NCBI RefSeq assembly: GCF_001641755.2
Contig: NZ_LRFG02000004.1
Coordinates: 284,449 to 348,448 of the forward strand
Length of the DNA stretch: 64,000 bases
Source of the DNA: Microbulbifer flavimaris
GTDB lineage: Bacteria > Pseudomonadota > Gammaproteobacteria > Pseudomonadales > Cellvibrionaceae
Direction of reading: 5' to 3'
Positions within the stretch are counted from its first letter, which is position 1. The number at the start of each line of letters is the position of its first letter. Of the stretch, positions 47,358 through 56,372 are shown one piece after another. The notes beneath the pieces were generated by a model that made no database searches, was not told where the DNA came from, and saw only the letters and a list, made by a program, of their open reading frames with translations. The translations under genes and the position numbers were made by a program.

Positions 47358-47632
47358 AATCTTTAAATTCGGTACTCGGCAGATCTGCACAAAAAACAAG
47401 CCGCGCATTATACACGGCGGCGGGCTCCACAGGAGGGCTGTTAGACTGCGGTTTTGGCCATGCGGACCGCTGACCGCGCGGCTGAGATGCCAGGTTCGGC
47501 GAATGAGGCTCTATGCGCAGCCTTATCAGGCAGGGACAGCGATCAGAGCGCCCACAAGTGGGGCAACAGCATGTCCCACAGCAAGCCCGTTACCGGTTCG
47601 ACGACGATACACAAACTGAATAGAGGTGAACT

Positions 47633-49411
47633 ATGAGTCGGGAGCGTTTGGACGCCCTGCGGGAGGAGCTGAAACGCCAGGGAGTACAGGGTTTCCTGGT
47701 CCCCAGGGGTGACGAGTACCAGAACGAGTATGTACCCCCCTCCGAGGAGCGCCTCGCCTGGCTCACCGGTTTCACGGGCTCTGCCGGGCTCGCCGCCATG
47801 GCCGGTGACCACGCCGCCCTGTTCGTGGACGGTCGCTACACCATCCAGGCGCAGCAGCAGATCGGCGACCAGCCGCTGGAGCAGCAGAACCTGAACCCCG
47901 CCGCCATTGCCGGCTGGCTGTGCGACAACCTCAAGGCTGGCGAGTCCCTCGGCTTCGACCCGCGTCTGCACACCGAGCCCGGCCTGGCAGCCCTGAAGAA
48001 ACGCCTCGCTGAGCGGGATATCTGCCTGCAGCCGCTCGACAGTAACCCCATCGACAACATCTGGAGTGACCGCCCGGCACAGCCATCCGGCCACGCCCGG
48101 CCGCACCCCGAGACCTTTACCGGAGAGGCTTCCGCACAGAAGCGCCTCCGCATCGCCGACCTGCTCGACGAGAAGCGCGCCGACGCCCTGTGGCTGGCCA
48201 ACCCGGAAGTGTGCGCCTGGCTGTTCAATATTCGCGGCAGTGATATCCCCCACCTGCCTGTAGCCCTGAGCTGCGCCATGCTCTACCGGGATGGCACCGC
48301 CACCCTGTACCTGGACGAGGCGGCTGCCAGCGACGCCCTGCGGGAGCATCTCGGTGGCGACGTATCACTGGTGCACGACAAGGCCCAGCTGTTTGCGGCG
48401 GCCCGCCGCCAGCATGTGGCCCGCATCTGGGTGGACCCTCAACTGACCAATTGCTGGACCCTGCAACAGCTGCGCGCCATGGACCTGGAACTGATCCTGG
48501 ATCGCGACCCCATCACCGGCGCCAAGGCGCGTAAAAACGCCGAGGAGCTGGCCGGCAGCCGCGCTGCCCACGAGCGTGACGGCGCCGCCCTGTGTGAATT
48601 CCTGGCGGAATTGCCGGAGGCCGTGGATGGCGGCATCGCCGACGACAGCTTCGGCGAGCTGGAGGCGGTCGCACTGCTGCGCGCCAAGCGCGAGGCACGG
48701 GAGGGCTTTACCGATGACAGCTTTGACTCCATTTCCGGTTACGGCCCCAATGGCGCCATCGTGCACTACCGCGTCACCCCGGAATCCAGCCTGCCCATGA
48801 AACCCGAGGGCATCTACCTGATTGACTCCGGTGGCCAGTACCCGGACGGCACCACCGATGTGACCCGCACCGTGGCACTGGGGGACTTCCCCGAGCAGGC
48901 CCGGGACCACTTTACCCGGGTGCTGAAAGGCCACATTGCCATCGCCACGCTGCGCTTTCCCGCCGGCACCTGCGGCGAACAGATCGATGCCTTTGCGCGC
49001 AAGGCACTCTGGGACGCGGGCCTGGATTACGCCCACGGCACCGGCCACGGCGTCGGCAGTTTCCTGTCGGTGCACGAGGGCCCGCAGCGGATCGGCAAGA
49101 TGCATACCAGTGTGGCGCTGGAGCCGGGCATGATCCTCTCCAACGAACCCGGCTTTTACCTCACCGGCCAGTACGGCATCCGCATCGAGAATCTGATTTT
49201 TGTGAAGGAGAGCGAACAGTACCCCGGCTTCATGGAATTCGAGGAACTGACCCTGGCCCCTATCGAGCGCAAGCTGATCGACAAGCTGCTGCTGACGCCG
49301 ATGGAGCTGGAGTGGCTGAATGATTACCACCAGCGTGTGCGGGAGACACTGACGCCCCTGGTGAACGAGAGGACCCGGACCTGGCTGCAGCAGGCCACCG
49401 AGAAGATCTGA
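47633..49411 (+). CDS. Xaa-Pro aminopeptidase (M24B)
   Basis: The 592-residue cytoplasmic enzyme removes residues before proline. It has two creatinase-like N-terminal domains (LVPRGDEYQNEYVPPSEERL at the start) and a pita-bread catalytic domain. The metal ligands lie in LIDSGGQYPDGTTDVTRT, GTGHGVGSFLSVHEGP, LSNEPGFY and FEELTLAPI. The length matches the three-domain type, close to eukaryotic XPNPEP1. Confidence 0.94.
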   Translation: MSRERLDALREELKRQGVQGFLVPRGDEYQNEYVPPSEERLAWLTGFTGSAGLAAMAGDHAALFVDGRYTIQAQQQIGDQPLEQQNLNPAAIAGWLCDNLKAGESLGFDPRLHTEPGLAALKKRLAERDICLQPLDSNPIDNIWSDRPAQPSGHARPHPETFTGEASAQKRLRIADLLDEKRADALWLANPEVCAWLFNIRGSDIPHLPVALSCAMLYRDGTATLYLDEAAASDALREHLGGDVSLVHDKAQLFAAARRQHVARIWVDPQLTNCWTLQQLRAMDLELILDRDPITGAKARKNAEELAGSRAAHERDGAALCEFLAELPEAVDGGIADDSFGELEAVALLRAKREAREGFTDDSFDSISGYGPNGAIVHYRVTPESSLPMKPEGIYLIDSGGQYPDGTTDVTRTVALGDFPEQARDHFTRVLKGHIAIATLRFPAGTCGEQIDAFARKALWDAGLDYAHGTGHGVGSFLSVHEGPQRIGKMHTSVALEPGMILSNEPGFYLTGQYGIRIENLIFVKESEQYPGFMEFEELTLAPIERKLIDKLLLTPMELEWLNDYHQRVRETLTPLVNERTRTWLQQATEKI

Positions 49412-49438
49412 ACCGGGTGGCCGCTGGCTGGCAGCAGC

Positions 49439-50446
49439 TCAATCAGCGGCCGGTGCCTTCTCCTGCGCCTTCAAGAAGGGCACCAGTGCCTCCAGCACCA
49501 GATGGCTGGAAGTGGGATCGAAGGTGTGAGCCATGCCCGCAATGGGCACGAAGCGGGCGCCGGGAATCTTTTCCGCCGTATCGCGGCCATGCCCCAGGGG
49601 CAATAGCGGGTCCACCTTGCCATGGATGACCAGGGTCGGCAGGCCAATTTCCTGCAACAGCGCAGAGCGGTCACCGCTGGCGACAATGGCCTGGAACTGC
49701 CGCAGCATGCCATCCCCGTAGCCACCGCGATTGGCCACACGCTTCACCATTTGCCGCGCGTGTTCCTCGTTGAAAAATTCTGGCGAGCCGATGGTCCGGG
49801 TGATCTCCACACCGCGTTCGATGCGCTCCTGCCGGGAGCCTGCCGGCTCTGCCGCACTGGCCAGGGCCTCTAGCGCCTCAGGCTCTGGCTCAGGGAGATC
49901 CGGTGCACCGGAACTGGACATGATGGAGGTGAGGCTCCGCAGCCGCTGCGGGTACTCCGCGGCCATTACCTGGGCGATCATCCCACCCATGGAGGCGCCC
50001 ACCACGTGGGCGTTTTCGATTTCCAGCAGATCCAGCAGCCCCACCGCATCCGCCGCCATATCCCCCAGCGTGTAAGGCGCACCCGGGTCGAGCCCGATCC
50101 GGCTCTTCAGCCCCGTCCACCACACCGGCGGCGCCGGCAGGGCGTAGAACTTCTGCGACAGGCCGGCGTCGCGGTTATCCAGCAGCACCACACGAAAGCC
50201 GCGATCGATCAGCCCCTCCACTAGGGTGTCGCCCCAATGCAGCATCTGCGCGCCCAGCCCCATGATCAGCAGGACCGGCTCTCCGTCCCGCGGCCCCATA
50301 TCCTGGTAGGCGATGGCGACCTCGTTGACGCTGGCAAAATGGATGGGATGGCGGTCGAAAGGGTTGTCCACGTCGGGTGCGGCCAACGTATTGGCGGCAC
50401 TCAGGACAAGTATCGTCAGGAGCAATGACCGGAACAGAAAACCCAT
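49439..50446 (-). CDS. Alpha/beta hydrolase, exported
   Basis: The 335-residue protein has a signal peptide (MGFLFRSLLLTILVLSAANT, cleaved near LAA). The nucleophile Ser is in VGASMGGMIAQ, the acid in HGKVDPLLPLGHG and the His in IAGMAHTFDPTS. LLIMGLGAQMLHW holds the oxyanion hole. The frame is open far upstream into the MATE gene, but ATG 50446 opens the signal peptide. The substrate is unknown. Confidence 0.9.
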   Translation of the reverse strand: MGFLFRSLLLTILVLSAANTLAAPDVDNPFDRHPIHFASVNEVAIAYQDMGPRDGEPVLLIMGLGAQMLHWGDTLVEGLIDRGFRVVLLDNRDAGLSQKFYALPAPPVWWTGLKSRIGLDPGAPYTLGDMAADAVGLLDLLEIENAHVVGASMGGMIAQVMAAEYPQRLRSLTSIMSSSGAPDLPEPEPEALEALASAAEPAGSRQERIERGVEITRTIGSPEFFNEEHARQMVKRVANRGGYGDGMLRQFQAIVASGDRSALLQEIGLPTLVIHGKVDPLLPLGHGRDTAEKIPGARFVPIAGMAHTFDPTSSHLVLEALVPFLKAQEKAPAAD

Positions 50447-50496
50447 CGGCAAAATCCCTGTTGTTAGGCCCGCATTTGTCAGACCGGAGCACCTGG

Positions 50497-51876
50497 TCAG
50501 GCGAGACGCTCCGCTCCCGACTCCACCGCCGCCCGGTAACTGACCACGGTGCGCCGCAACCACCACCACGCCAGCGCGCCGACAATCAGGTTCGCCGCTG
50601 CCGTTGCCGCAAACAGGCCAGTAATCCCCCACAGCTGATTTCCCACCCACGCCAGCGGCAGGTAGATTCCCAGCACACGCAGGAACGAGATCATGGTGGC
50701 CGGCAGAGGTCGCCCCAGGCCATTGAACGCTGCGTTCGCGGACATGACGAATCCGTAACCCGCGTAGCTGAATGGCACCAGGGTCAGGTAGGCCACCGCC
50801 ACCGCCAGCACCTCGGGAGAATCGCTGAAGAGGCTGGCCACGGGGCCACCCAGCAGGAACAGCACCAGCGCCAGGCATAGGCCAAAGCCACAGCAGAAAC
50901 GGGCCAGGACACTCACAGTCAGCTGCATCCGCCCCGGCTTTTTGGCGCCGGCGTTTTGCCCCATAAAAGGTCCGACCACGGAAGAGAGGGCGTAGAACAC
51001 GATCAGTGCCAGCGGCTCGATCCGCAGCGCAATGCCGAGACCGGCCACCGCATCAGCCCCATGTACCGCCACCAGCGCCACCACGACGCCGCCGGCCATG
51101 GGGATAATCACATTGGTGGCGATCGCCGGCAGCCCCACAGCCAGCACCGCCCGCCAGGAGGCGAGCAGCCCCGACAACGTCTTGCCGGGGGGCGCGAGCA
51201 GGTGTTCGCGCACGCCGAGAAAATAAAACGCCGCCAGGAAGCTCACCCCGCGGGCGATCACCGTGGACAGGGCCGCACCCTGCAGCTCCATACGAGGGAA
51301 GCCCAGCAGGCCAAAAATCAGCAGCGGGTCGAGAATCAGGTTAAACACCGCCACCGCCACCATGATGCGGCCGGTGATGGCGCTGTTGCCGATACCCCGC
51401 AGGGCGGAAAGCGCCACCATTGGCACCACGGCAAAGACCGCGCCCAGATACCAGATCACCATGTAATCGGCGATCAATGGCAGCATATCCGGCTCGGCGC
51501 CCAGCAGCCGGAACAGGGGTTCGATGGTGAGAAGACCGACGGTGCTGATCACGACTGCGATCAGCAGCGCCAGCAGTGAAGCATCGGTGACCAGGCGGCG
51601 CACCCGCCCGGTATCGCCGGCCCCATAGGCCCGCGCCACTGCCGAGGAGGTGCCGGCACCGAGACCGATGGCAAAGCTGTTGATCACCATCACGACAGGA
51701 AAACTGAAGCTCATCGCCGCCAGCGGCGCACTGCCCAGCTGGGCAACAAAGTAGGTGTCCACCACGTTGAACGACATGGTGGCGAGGATGCCCCACACCA
51801 TGGGCAGCGCGAGACGGCGTAAATGCCCGGCAACCGGGCCTTCGGTAAGGGATGGATTTCTTGCGGCTATGGCCAT
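50497..51876 (-). CDS. MATE family efflux transporter
   Basis: The 459-residue transporter has twelve predicted helices in two similar halves (start: RLALPMVWGILATMSFNVVDTYFVAQLG). Substrates are cationic drugs or metabolites, driven by Na+ or H+. It follows rimI after 111 bases on the same strand. Confidence 0.93.
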   Translation of the reverse strand: MAIAARNPSLTEGPVAGHLRRLALPMVWGILATMSFNVVDTYFVAQLGSAPLAAMSFSFPVVMVINSFAIGLGAGTSSAVARAYGAGDTGRVRRLVTDASLLALLIAVVISTVGLLTIEPLFRLLGAEPDMLPLIADYMVIWYLGAVFAVVPMVALSALRGIGNSAITGRIMVAVAVFNLILDPLLIFGLLGFPRMELQGAALSTVIARGVSFLAAFYFLGVREHLLAPPGKTLSGLLASWRAVLAVGLPAIATNVIIPMAGGVVVALVAVHGADAVAGLGIALRIEPLALIVFYALSSVVGPFMGQNAGAKKPGRMQLTVSVLARFCCGFGLCLALVLFLLGGPVASLFSDSPEVLAVAVAYLTLVPFSYAGYGFVMSANAAFNGLGRPLPATMISFLRVLGIYLPLAWVGNQLWGITGLFAATAAANLIVGALAWWWLRRTVVSYRAAVESGAERLA

Positions 51877-51987
51877 GAAAGTTTGTTCGGTCGTTCCTGT
51901 TGCCTGGATTGCAGGTGCCTGGATTGCGGTCGCACGAATTGGGAAGCGGGCGGCTCCTGCCGCCCGAGGGACGCCTGACCGGCAAGG

Positions 51988-52470
51988 TCAGCGCAGCGGC
52001 AGGCTCATCAGCACCGCGTCTTCCCGCGCACCGTTGGCTGCCGGGTAGTAATTTCGGCGCAGGCCATCTTCGCGGAAGCCGAGGCTGCGGTAAAGCGCTC
52101 GTGCGCCGGTATTGCCTGTTCGCACTTCCAGCAGCACCGTCTCAGCGCTCCCCGGCAGGCGCTCAAATATCGCCTTCAGTAGCGCGCGGGCGATGCCGCG
52201 GCGACGCCATTGCGGGGAAACAGCCACATCCAGTACCTCAAAGACATCCGGCAGTGGCATCAGCACGCAGCAGGCCACCGCCGTGCCATCGGGCATCGTC
52301 AGCAGCCAGCACTGGTGGCCCGCGTGAATACTGTCGAGATACTGGCGCTCCGTCCAGGGGTGGGAGTGGGCACTGCGAGCCAGCGCCGCCAGCGCGGCGC
52401 AGTCGCTTTCAGCGGCCGGGCGCAGTTCCGCCCCGGGGGCTACAGACAGGGAAAGCGTGCCAGTGCTCAC
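51988..52470 (-). CDS. rimI: Ribosomal protein S18-alanine N-acetyltransferase
   Basis: The 160-residue GNAT enzyme acetylates the N-terminal Ala of ribosomal protein S18. Motif A is VSPQWRRRGIARALLKAIFERL; also SHPWTERQYLDSI and NTGARALYRSLGFREDGLRRNYY, typical of RimI. It starts with GTG overlapping the upstream stop as GTGA. The gene order leuA, psi-like gene, rimI supports the call, because holD-rimI is a well-known gene pair. Confidence 0.92.
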   Translation of the reverse strand: MSTGTLSLSVAPGAELRPAAESDCAALAALARSAHSHPWTERQYLDSIHAGHQCWLLTMPDGTAVACCVLMPLPDVFEVLDVAVSPQWRRRGIARALLKAIFERLPGSAETVLLEVRTGNTGARALYRSLGFREDGLRRNYYPAANGAREDAVLMSLPLR

Positions 52471-53258
52471 CGGCTGCGGGTCTGCTCGGGGTAGGTTTCC
52501 TGCAGCAGCTGCCAGACCTCACGCTTGCGTTCCGGCGCCTGCAGCAATTCGGATAGACTCGGCATGGACAGCATTCTGATGCCATTCCAGTCCGCGACTC
52601 CGTCCTCCAGCGGGACCGGCGCACAGAAATCCTGCGCCTGCTGGCCCATCAGCCAGATGGTTTTCACCGGTCGGCGGGCACTGGCTCCCTCCAGCCAGAT
52701 GGAACAGGTATCGCGGGCATCGCTGGCGCTGGCTGCAGCGGCAAAGCGGTTTTCCGCCATCGGCCAGCGCAACCGGTCCTGCTCCCGGGACAGCTCGTGC
52801 CAACCCAGTGCCCGGACCATGTTGTTGAACAGCGCCTCCACCGGCAGAGCGGCACCGGGCTCGCGGCTATCCACGGCCAGCAATTCATCGCCGATCCACC
52901 AGCAGCTGAGTACGAAAGGCTCCACGCGGGTTTCGGTCGACTCAACTACAGCTGCGGGGGGCTGCTGTGCTGCCGCTGGCGGACGGGTATCCGCCACCAG
53001 CGACTCCAGCTCCCGGGCCACCTGCGGCGGTTCCGCCGGGCGCACCGGCACCTGCCGCGGCGCCGGCTCGGGTACCGCCCGCGACACCGTGTCGAGGATC
53101 TGATCGGCACTGTGGGGCAGCGGGTTCGCCGCCGGCTTGGGCTCGGCCACAGGTAGCTGGGCCTGCCGCGGCGCAGGTGCCAGCGGCAGCACATAGCGGG
53201 GCACGTAGCTGGGTATGCCCAGAGCCTCCAGATATTCGGCCCGATGTAATTCGTGCAT
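52467..53258 (-). CDS. Putative DNA polymerase III psi subunit (HolD-like)
   Basis: The 263-residue protein lies directly upstream of rimI, where E. coli has holD. The first 20 residues (HRAEYLEALGIPSYVPR) resemble the short clamp-loader-binding helix of psi. The final segment (SMPSLSELLQAPERKREVWQL) resembles the psi C-terminal helix. Between them lies a Pro/Ala/Gln-rich linker (residues about 25-105) absent from the short enteric psi, so the protein is about twice the usual length. Assignment rests on gene order and weak end similarity. Start ATG overlaps the leuA TGA. Confidence 0.6.
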   Translation of the reverse strand: MHELHRAEYLEALGIPSYVPRYVLPLAPAPRQAQLPVAEPKPAANPLPHSADQILDTVSRAVPEPAPRQVPVRPAEPPQVARELESLVADTRPPAAAQQPPAAVVESTETRVEPFVLSCWWIGDELLAVDSREPGAALPVEALFNNMVRALGWHELSREQDRLRWPMAENRFAAAASASDARDTCSIWLEGASARRPVKTIWLMGQQAQDFCAPVPLEDGVADWNGIRMLSMPSLSELLQAPERKREVWQLLQETYPEQTRSR

Positions 53259-54793
53259 CAAACGCCCTGTCGCTTGCGCTCACCACTGGCGAGCAGGTTG
53301 AGCGCATCGAGATAAGCCTGGGCAGAGGCCACCAGAATGTCGGTGTCAGCGCCCACGCCATTGACGAGGCGACCATCGCGCTCCAGGCGCACCGTCACGG
53401 TGCCCTGAGAGTCGGTGCCCTGAGTAACCGCGTTCACCGAGTAGAGCTTCAGGTCTGCGTTGCTGTTTACCACGGATTCGATCGCCTTGAAGGTGGCATC
53501 TACCGGACCACTGCCATCCGCCTGGGCGTTCACCTCGGCACCTTCGATCAGCAGCTGCAGCAGTGCCTGCGGGCGGTTGCCGCTGCGGCTGTGCACATCG
53601 AGGGAGGCCAGCCGATAGTGCTCTACGGGCTCCTCGGCACCGGCGACGATGGATTGCAGGTCCTCGTCGAAAATCTCGTGCTTCTTGTCTGCCAGATCCT
53701 TGAAGCGCTGGAAGACAATCTGGAATTCTGCCGGGTCATCGAAGGTCACCCCCAGCTCCTGGTAGCGCGCTTTGACCGCGGCACGGCCGGAGTGCTTGCC
53801 GAGCACGAGGCGATTCTGGCCCCAGCCCACATCTTCCGCGGACATGATTTCGTAGGTTTCGCGATGCTTGAGCACGCCGTCCTGGTGAATACCGGACTCA
53901 TGGGCAAATGCGTTGGCCCCGACGATGGCCTTATTGGGCTGGACCGGGAAGCCGGTGATGGAGGAAACCATTCGCGAGGTGGGCACGATATGGCTGGTAT
54001 CGATACCGGTATCCACAGGATACAGATCCTGACGGGTGCGCACCGCCATCACTATCTCCTCCAGGGAGGCATTGCCGGCGCGCTCACCCAGACCGTTGAT
54101 GGTGCATTCCACCTGACGCACACCGTTCATCACCGCAGACAGGGAGTTGGCCACCGCCAGGCCCAGGTCATTGTGACAGTGGGTGGAGAAAATCGCCTTG
54201 TCGGAATTGGGCACATTCTCGATCACGCGCCTGAACATGGCCCCGTACTCTTCCGGTTCGCCGTAACCGACTGTATCCGGAATGTTGATGGTGCCGGCAC
54301 CGGCCGCGATCACCGCTTCGATGATGCGGTACATAAAATCCGGCTCGGAACGGCTGCCGTCCTCCAGGGAAAACTCCACATCGTCAGTGAACTGGCGTGC
54401 GTGTTTGACCGCCTTGACCGCCTGTTCCAGTACCTGCTCCGGCTCCATCTGCAGCTTGTACTTCATATGGATCGGGGAAGTGGCGATAAAGGTGTGGATG
54501 CGCGAGGCGTTGGCGCTCTTCAGCGCCTCGCCGGCACGGATAATGTCCGGGCCGACGGCACGGGCAAGGCTGCAGACGCGCGAATCCCTGACCGTCTCGG
54601 CCACTGCCTGCACCGCCTCGAAGTCACCCTGACTGGCGATGGCAAAACCGGCCTCGATTACGTCCACCCGCATACGCTCGAGCATGCGCGCAATGCGGAT
54701 CTTCTCGTCTTTGGTCATGGATGCCCCGGGGCTCTGTTCGCCGTCCCGGAGCGTGGTGTCGAAAATGACTAATTTATCTTTATTGGTATTCAT
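53258..54793 (-). CDS. leuA: 2-isopropylmalate synthase
   Basis: The 511-residue enzyme condenses acetyl-CoA and 2-oxoisovalerate, the first step of leucine synthesis. The HMGL-like domain begins [16 protein letters not shown]; further motifs are [17 protein letters not shown] and [14 protein letters not shown], which hold the metal-binding His residues. A C-terminal LeuA regulatory domain (about residues 390-505) supplies leucine feedback inhibition. GAGGAG precedes the ATG, and a CCTCG/CGAGG inverted repeat overlaps that site. A possible leader peptide lies upstream. Confidence 0.95.
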   Translation of the reverse strand: MNTNKDKLVIFDTTLRDGEQSPGASMTKDEKIRIARMLERMRVDVIEAGFAIASQGDFEAVQAVAETVRDSRVCSLARAVGPDIIRAGEALKSANASRIHTFIATSPIHMKYKLQMEPEQVLEQAVKAVKHARQFTDDVEFSLEDGSRSEPDFMYRIIEAVIAAGAGTINIPDTVGYGEPEEYGAMFRRVIENVPNSDKAIFSTHCHNDLGLAVANSLSAVMNGVRQVECTINGLGERAGNASLEEIVMAVRTRQDLYPVDTGIDTSHIVPTSRMVSSITGFPVQPNKAIVGANAFAHESGIHQDGVLKHRETYEIMSAEDVGWGQNRLVLGKHSGRAAVKARYQELGVTFDDPAEFQIVFQRFKDLADKKHEIFDEDLQSIVAGAEEPVEHYRLASLDVHSRSGNRPQALLQLLIEGAEVNAQADGSGPVDATFKAIESVVNSNADLKLYSVNAVTQGTDSQGTVTVRLERDGRLVNGVGADTDILVASAQAYLDALNLLASGERKRQGV

Positions 54794-55125
54794 CGGTGCT
54801 CATCTCCTCGTTAGGACCGAGGCTAAACAGGGCCTGCGCCGCTGTCTACGCGCTGATCAACATAAAGTGTGGAATTCTGTCGGAGGGGGTCGAAATAAAA
54901 TTATCTGCCACAGCGGGCTAGTCGCAGCGTAGGCGCGGTGGGTCGGCAGCGGAGCCAGAGAGCGAGCTTTGCAGCGTGCATGGTGGTGGTCGGTTTCAAT
55001 ACTATCGAGAAAACCGACTATAGACGGAGCGGGCACGCAGATCAATTGCCATCCTAAGAAATGACTGTTTTTGTAAAATTCAAGACAAGCGATGCAGGGC
55101 TTGCTGCCATTTCAGCAAAACCATC
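54794..55125. other. leuA 5' leader and intergenic region
   Basis: No larger gene seen. It contains the short leader candidate (54901-54981), a GTCGGTTT/AAACCGAC hairpin just before it (about 54988-55017), and a short hairpin over the leuA ribosome-binding site. Confidence 0.4.
54901..54981 (-). CDS. Possible leu leader peptide (26 residues)
   Basis: The short frame from ATG 54981 has five leucine codons (three CTC, one CTG, one CTA) within 26 residues (KLALWLRC...TLRLARCGR). It sits in the leuA leader, where leucine attenuator peptides occur. There is no run of Leu codons, no strong Shine-Dalgarno and no obvious terminator hairpin after it, so the case is weak. Confidence 0.25.
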   Translation of the reverse strand: MHAAKLALWLRCRPTAPTLRLARCGR

Positions 55126-55620
55126 CTAATCAGTAGCTGTCGCACCGAGCTCCCTGATCAACTGCCACAACCGCCGGCGCAGCTCCGCCAGCTCCTCCCG
55201 GTTGAGATCACCCACACGTTCCGAACCGCGTAACCACTCCCTGGCGCGCAGCTCCAAACCGCGCCCGGTGTCGGTCAGTAACACCTCGGTTACCCGCTCG
55301 TCGGCCGCACCGCGGTGCCGCTCCACCAGGCCCGCAGCCTCCATGCGCTTGAGCAGCGGCGTGAGGGTACCCGAATCCAGCAACAGCTGGCGGCCCAGGG
55401 CGCCAACGGTGGCAGGACCATCGCGCTCCCGATCCCACGGCCAGAGGGCGAGCAGCACCAGGTATTGAGGGTAAGTGATGTCCAGCGCCTGCAGCATCGG
55501 CTGGTAGGCCCGTGTCACGGTCCTCGAGGCGGCATAGAGGGCAAAGCACAGCTGGTTGCCCAGCGCGAGCGGATCATCGCTCTCGCACGGGGCAACCGGC
55601 AACTGATGCGGACCAGCCAT
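55126..55620 (-). CDS. ohrR: OhrR-type MarR family peroxide regulator
   Basis: The 164-residue MarR-fold repressor has the redox-sensing Cys in NQLCFALYAASRTVTRAY (near residue 25), as in OhrR. The winged helix region reads ALGRQLLLDSGTLTPLLKRM with wing RHRGAADERVTEVLLT. Organic peroxides oxidise this Cys and release DNA. The start overlaps the glutathione peroxidase stop by one base (TGATG), so it is co-transcribed and probably autoregulated through the operator at 56117. Confidence 0.88.
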   Translation of the reverse strand: MAGPHQLPVAPCESDDPLALGNQLCFALYAASRTVTRAYQPMLQALDITYPQYLVLLALWPWDRERDGPATVGALGRQLLLDSGTLTPLLKRMEAAGLVERHRGAADERVTEVLLTDTGRGLELRAREWLRGSERVGDLNREELAELRRRLWQLIRELGATATD

Positions 55621-56099
55621 CAGAGCAGCGCCTCGATCTCAGCCTCCAGCGACTCGGGCTTGTCCTTGGGAGCGAAGCGCTTCACCACTTGGCCATCCCG
55701 GCCCACCAGAAACTTGGTGAAGTTCCACTTGATTGCCTCGGTGCCGAGCAGGCCCGGGGCCTCCTTCTTCAGTTCCTGAAACAGCGGATGCGCGTTGTCA
55801 CCATTCACCTCCACCTTGGAGTACAGGGGAAAACTGACACCGAAGTTCAGCTCACAGAAAGACTGGATCTCCTCATCGCTGCCCGGTTCCTGCTTGCCGA
55901 ATTGATTACAGGGGAAGCCAAGCACTTCGAGGCCGCGGTCGCGGTACTTCTGATACAGGGCCTCCAGGCCTTTGTATTGCGGAGTGAATCCACACTTACT
56001 GGCGGTATTGACGATCAGCAGCACCTTGCCGGCATGCTCGCCCAGCGTGGTGTCGCGCCCGTCCTGGGTTTTCAGCGCCTTTTCATACAGATTGCTCAT
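55620..56099 (-). CDS. Glutathione peroxidase family protein
   Basis: The 159-residue thiol peroxidase has the peroxidatic Cys in NTASKCGFTPQYKGLEAL, then LGFPCNQFGKQEPGS and KWNFTKFLVGRDG with the conserved Trp-Asn. The extra Cys in FPCNQ suits a thioredoxin-dependent mechanism, as in many bacterial members. It detoxifies hydroperoxides. AAAGGAGG precedes the ATG, and two palindromic operator-like sites lie 18 bases upstream. Confidence 0.94.
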   Translation of the reverse strand: MSNLYEKALKTQDGRDTTLGEHAGKVLLIVNTASKCGFTPQYKGLEALYQKYRDRGLEVLGFPCNQFGKQEPGSDEEIQSFCELNFGVSFPLYSKVEVNGDNAHPLFQELKKEAPGLLGTEAIKWNFTKFLVGRDGQVVKRFAPKDKPESLEAEIEALL

Positions 56100-56116
56100 G
56101 GTCTTCCTCCTTTTTA

Positions 56117-56143
56117 ATTGTGCACAATCTAATTGTAAGCAAT
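56117..56143. promoter_or_regulatory. Tandem palindromic operator, probable OhrR site
   Basis: The perfect palindrome ATTGTGCACAAT (56117-56128) is followed three bases later by the near palindrome ATTGTAAGCAAT (56132-56143). Both resemble OhrR/MarR boxes and lie directly upstream of the peroxidase gene and its regulator. Confidence 0.75.
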
Positions 56144-56305
56144 GTTTTTAGCAAGCCTTCAGATTCAACCGGTGCCCGCCACCCAATAGAATGTCTCTGT
56201 CTGGTGCCGGTGGCGATGATATGGCATGGCTGCGCGGCCGCCCGCGGTAGACCAACGCGGCAATGCACAGGGAAACGTCGCCGCCTGTGGGTTTTGCCGG
56301 GCAAC

Positions 56306-56333
56306 GAAAAAGCCCCGCAATTGCGGGGCTTCT
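56306..56333 (-). terminator. Rho-independent terminator after the zinc-protein gene
   Basis: Stem AGCCCCGCAA/TTGCGGGGCT with TTTTTC following on the minus strand, 40 bases after the stop of the putative zinc protein; it ends the motor operon. Confidence 0.85.
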
Positions 56334-56372
56334 CTTCCAAGGGCCGGGCTGACGAGAGCTAAGGCAAGCACC

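Noticed and set aside
47543..48349. Long open frame opposite the Xaa-Pro aminopeptidase gene
   Set aside because: It is a by-product of high GC on the strand opposite a clear M24 gene; no domain, no ribosome-binding site.
50447..50878. N-terminal extension of the alpha/beta hydrolase frame
   Set aside because: It runs across the MATE gene in another frame; the signal peptide starts at 50446.
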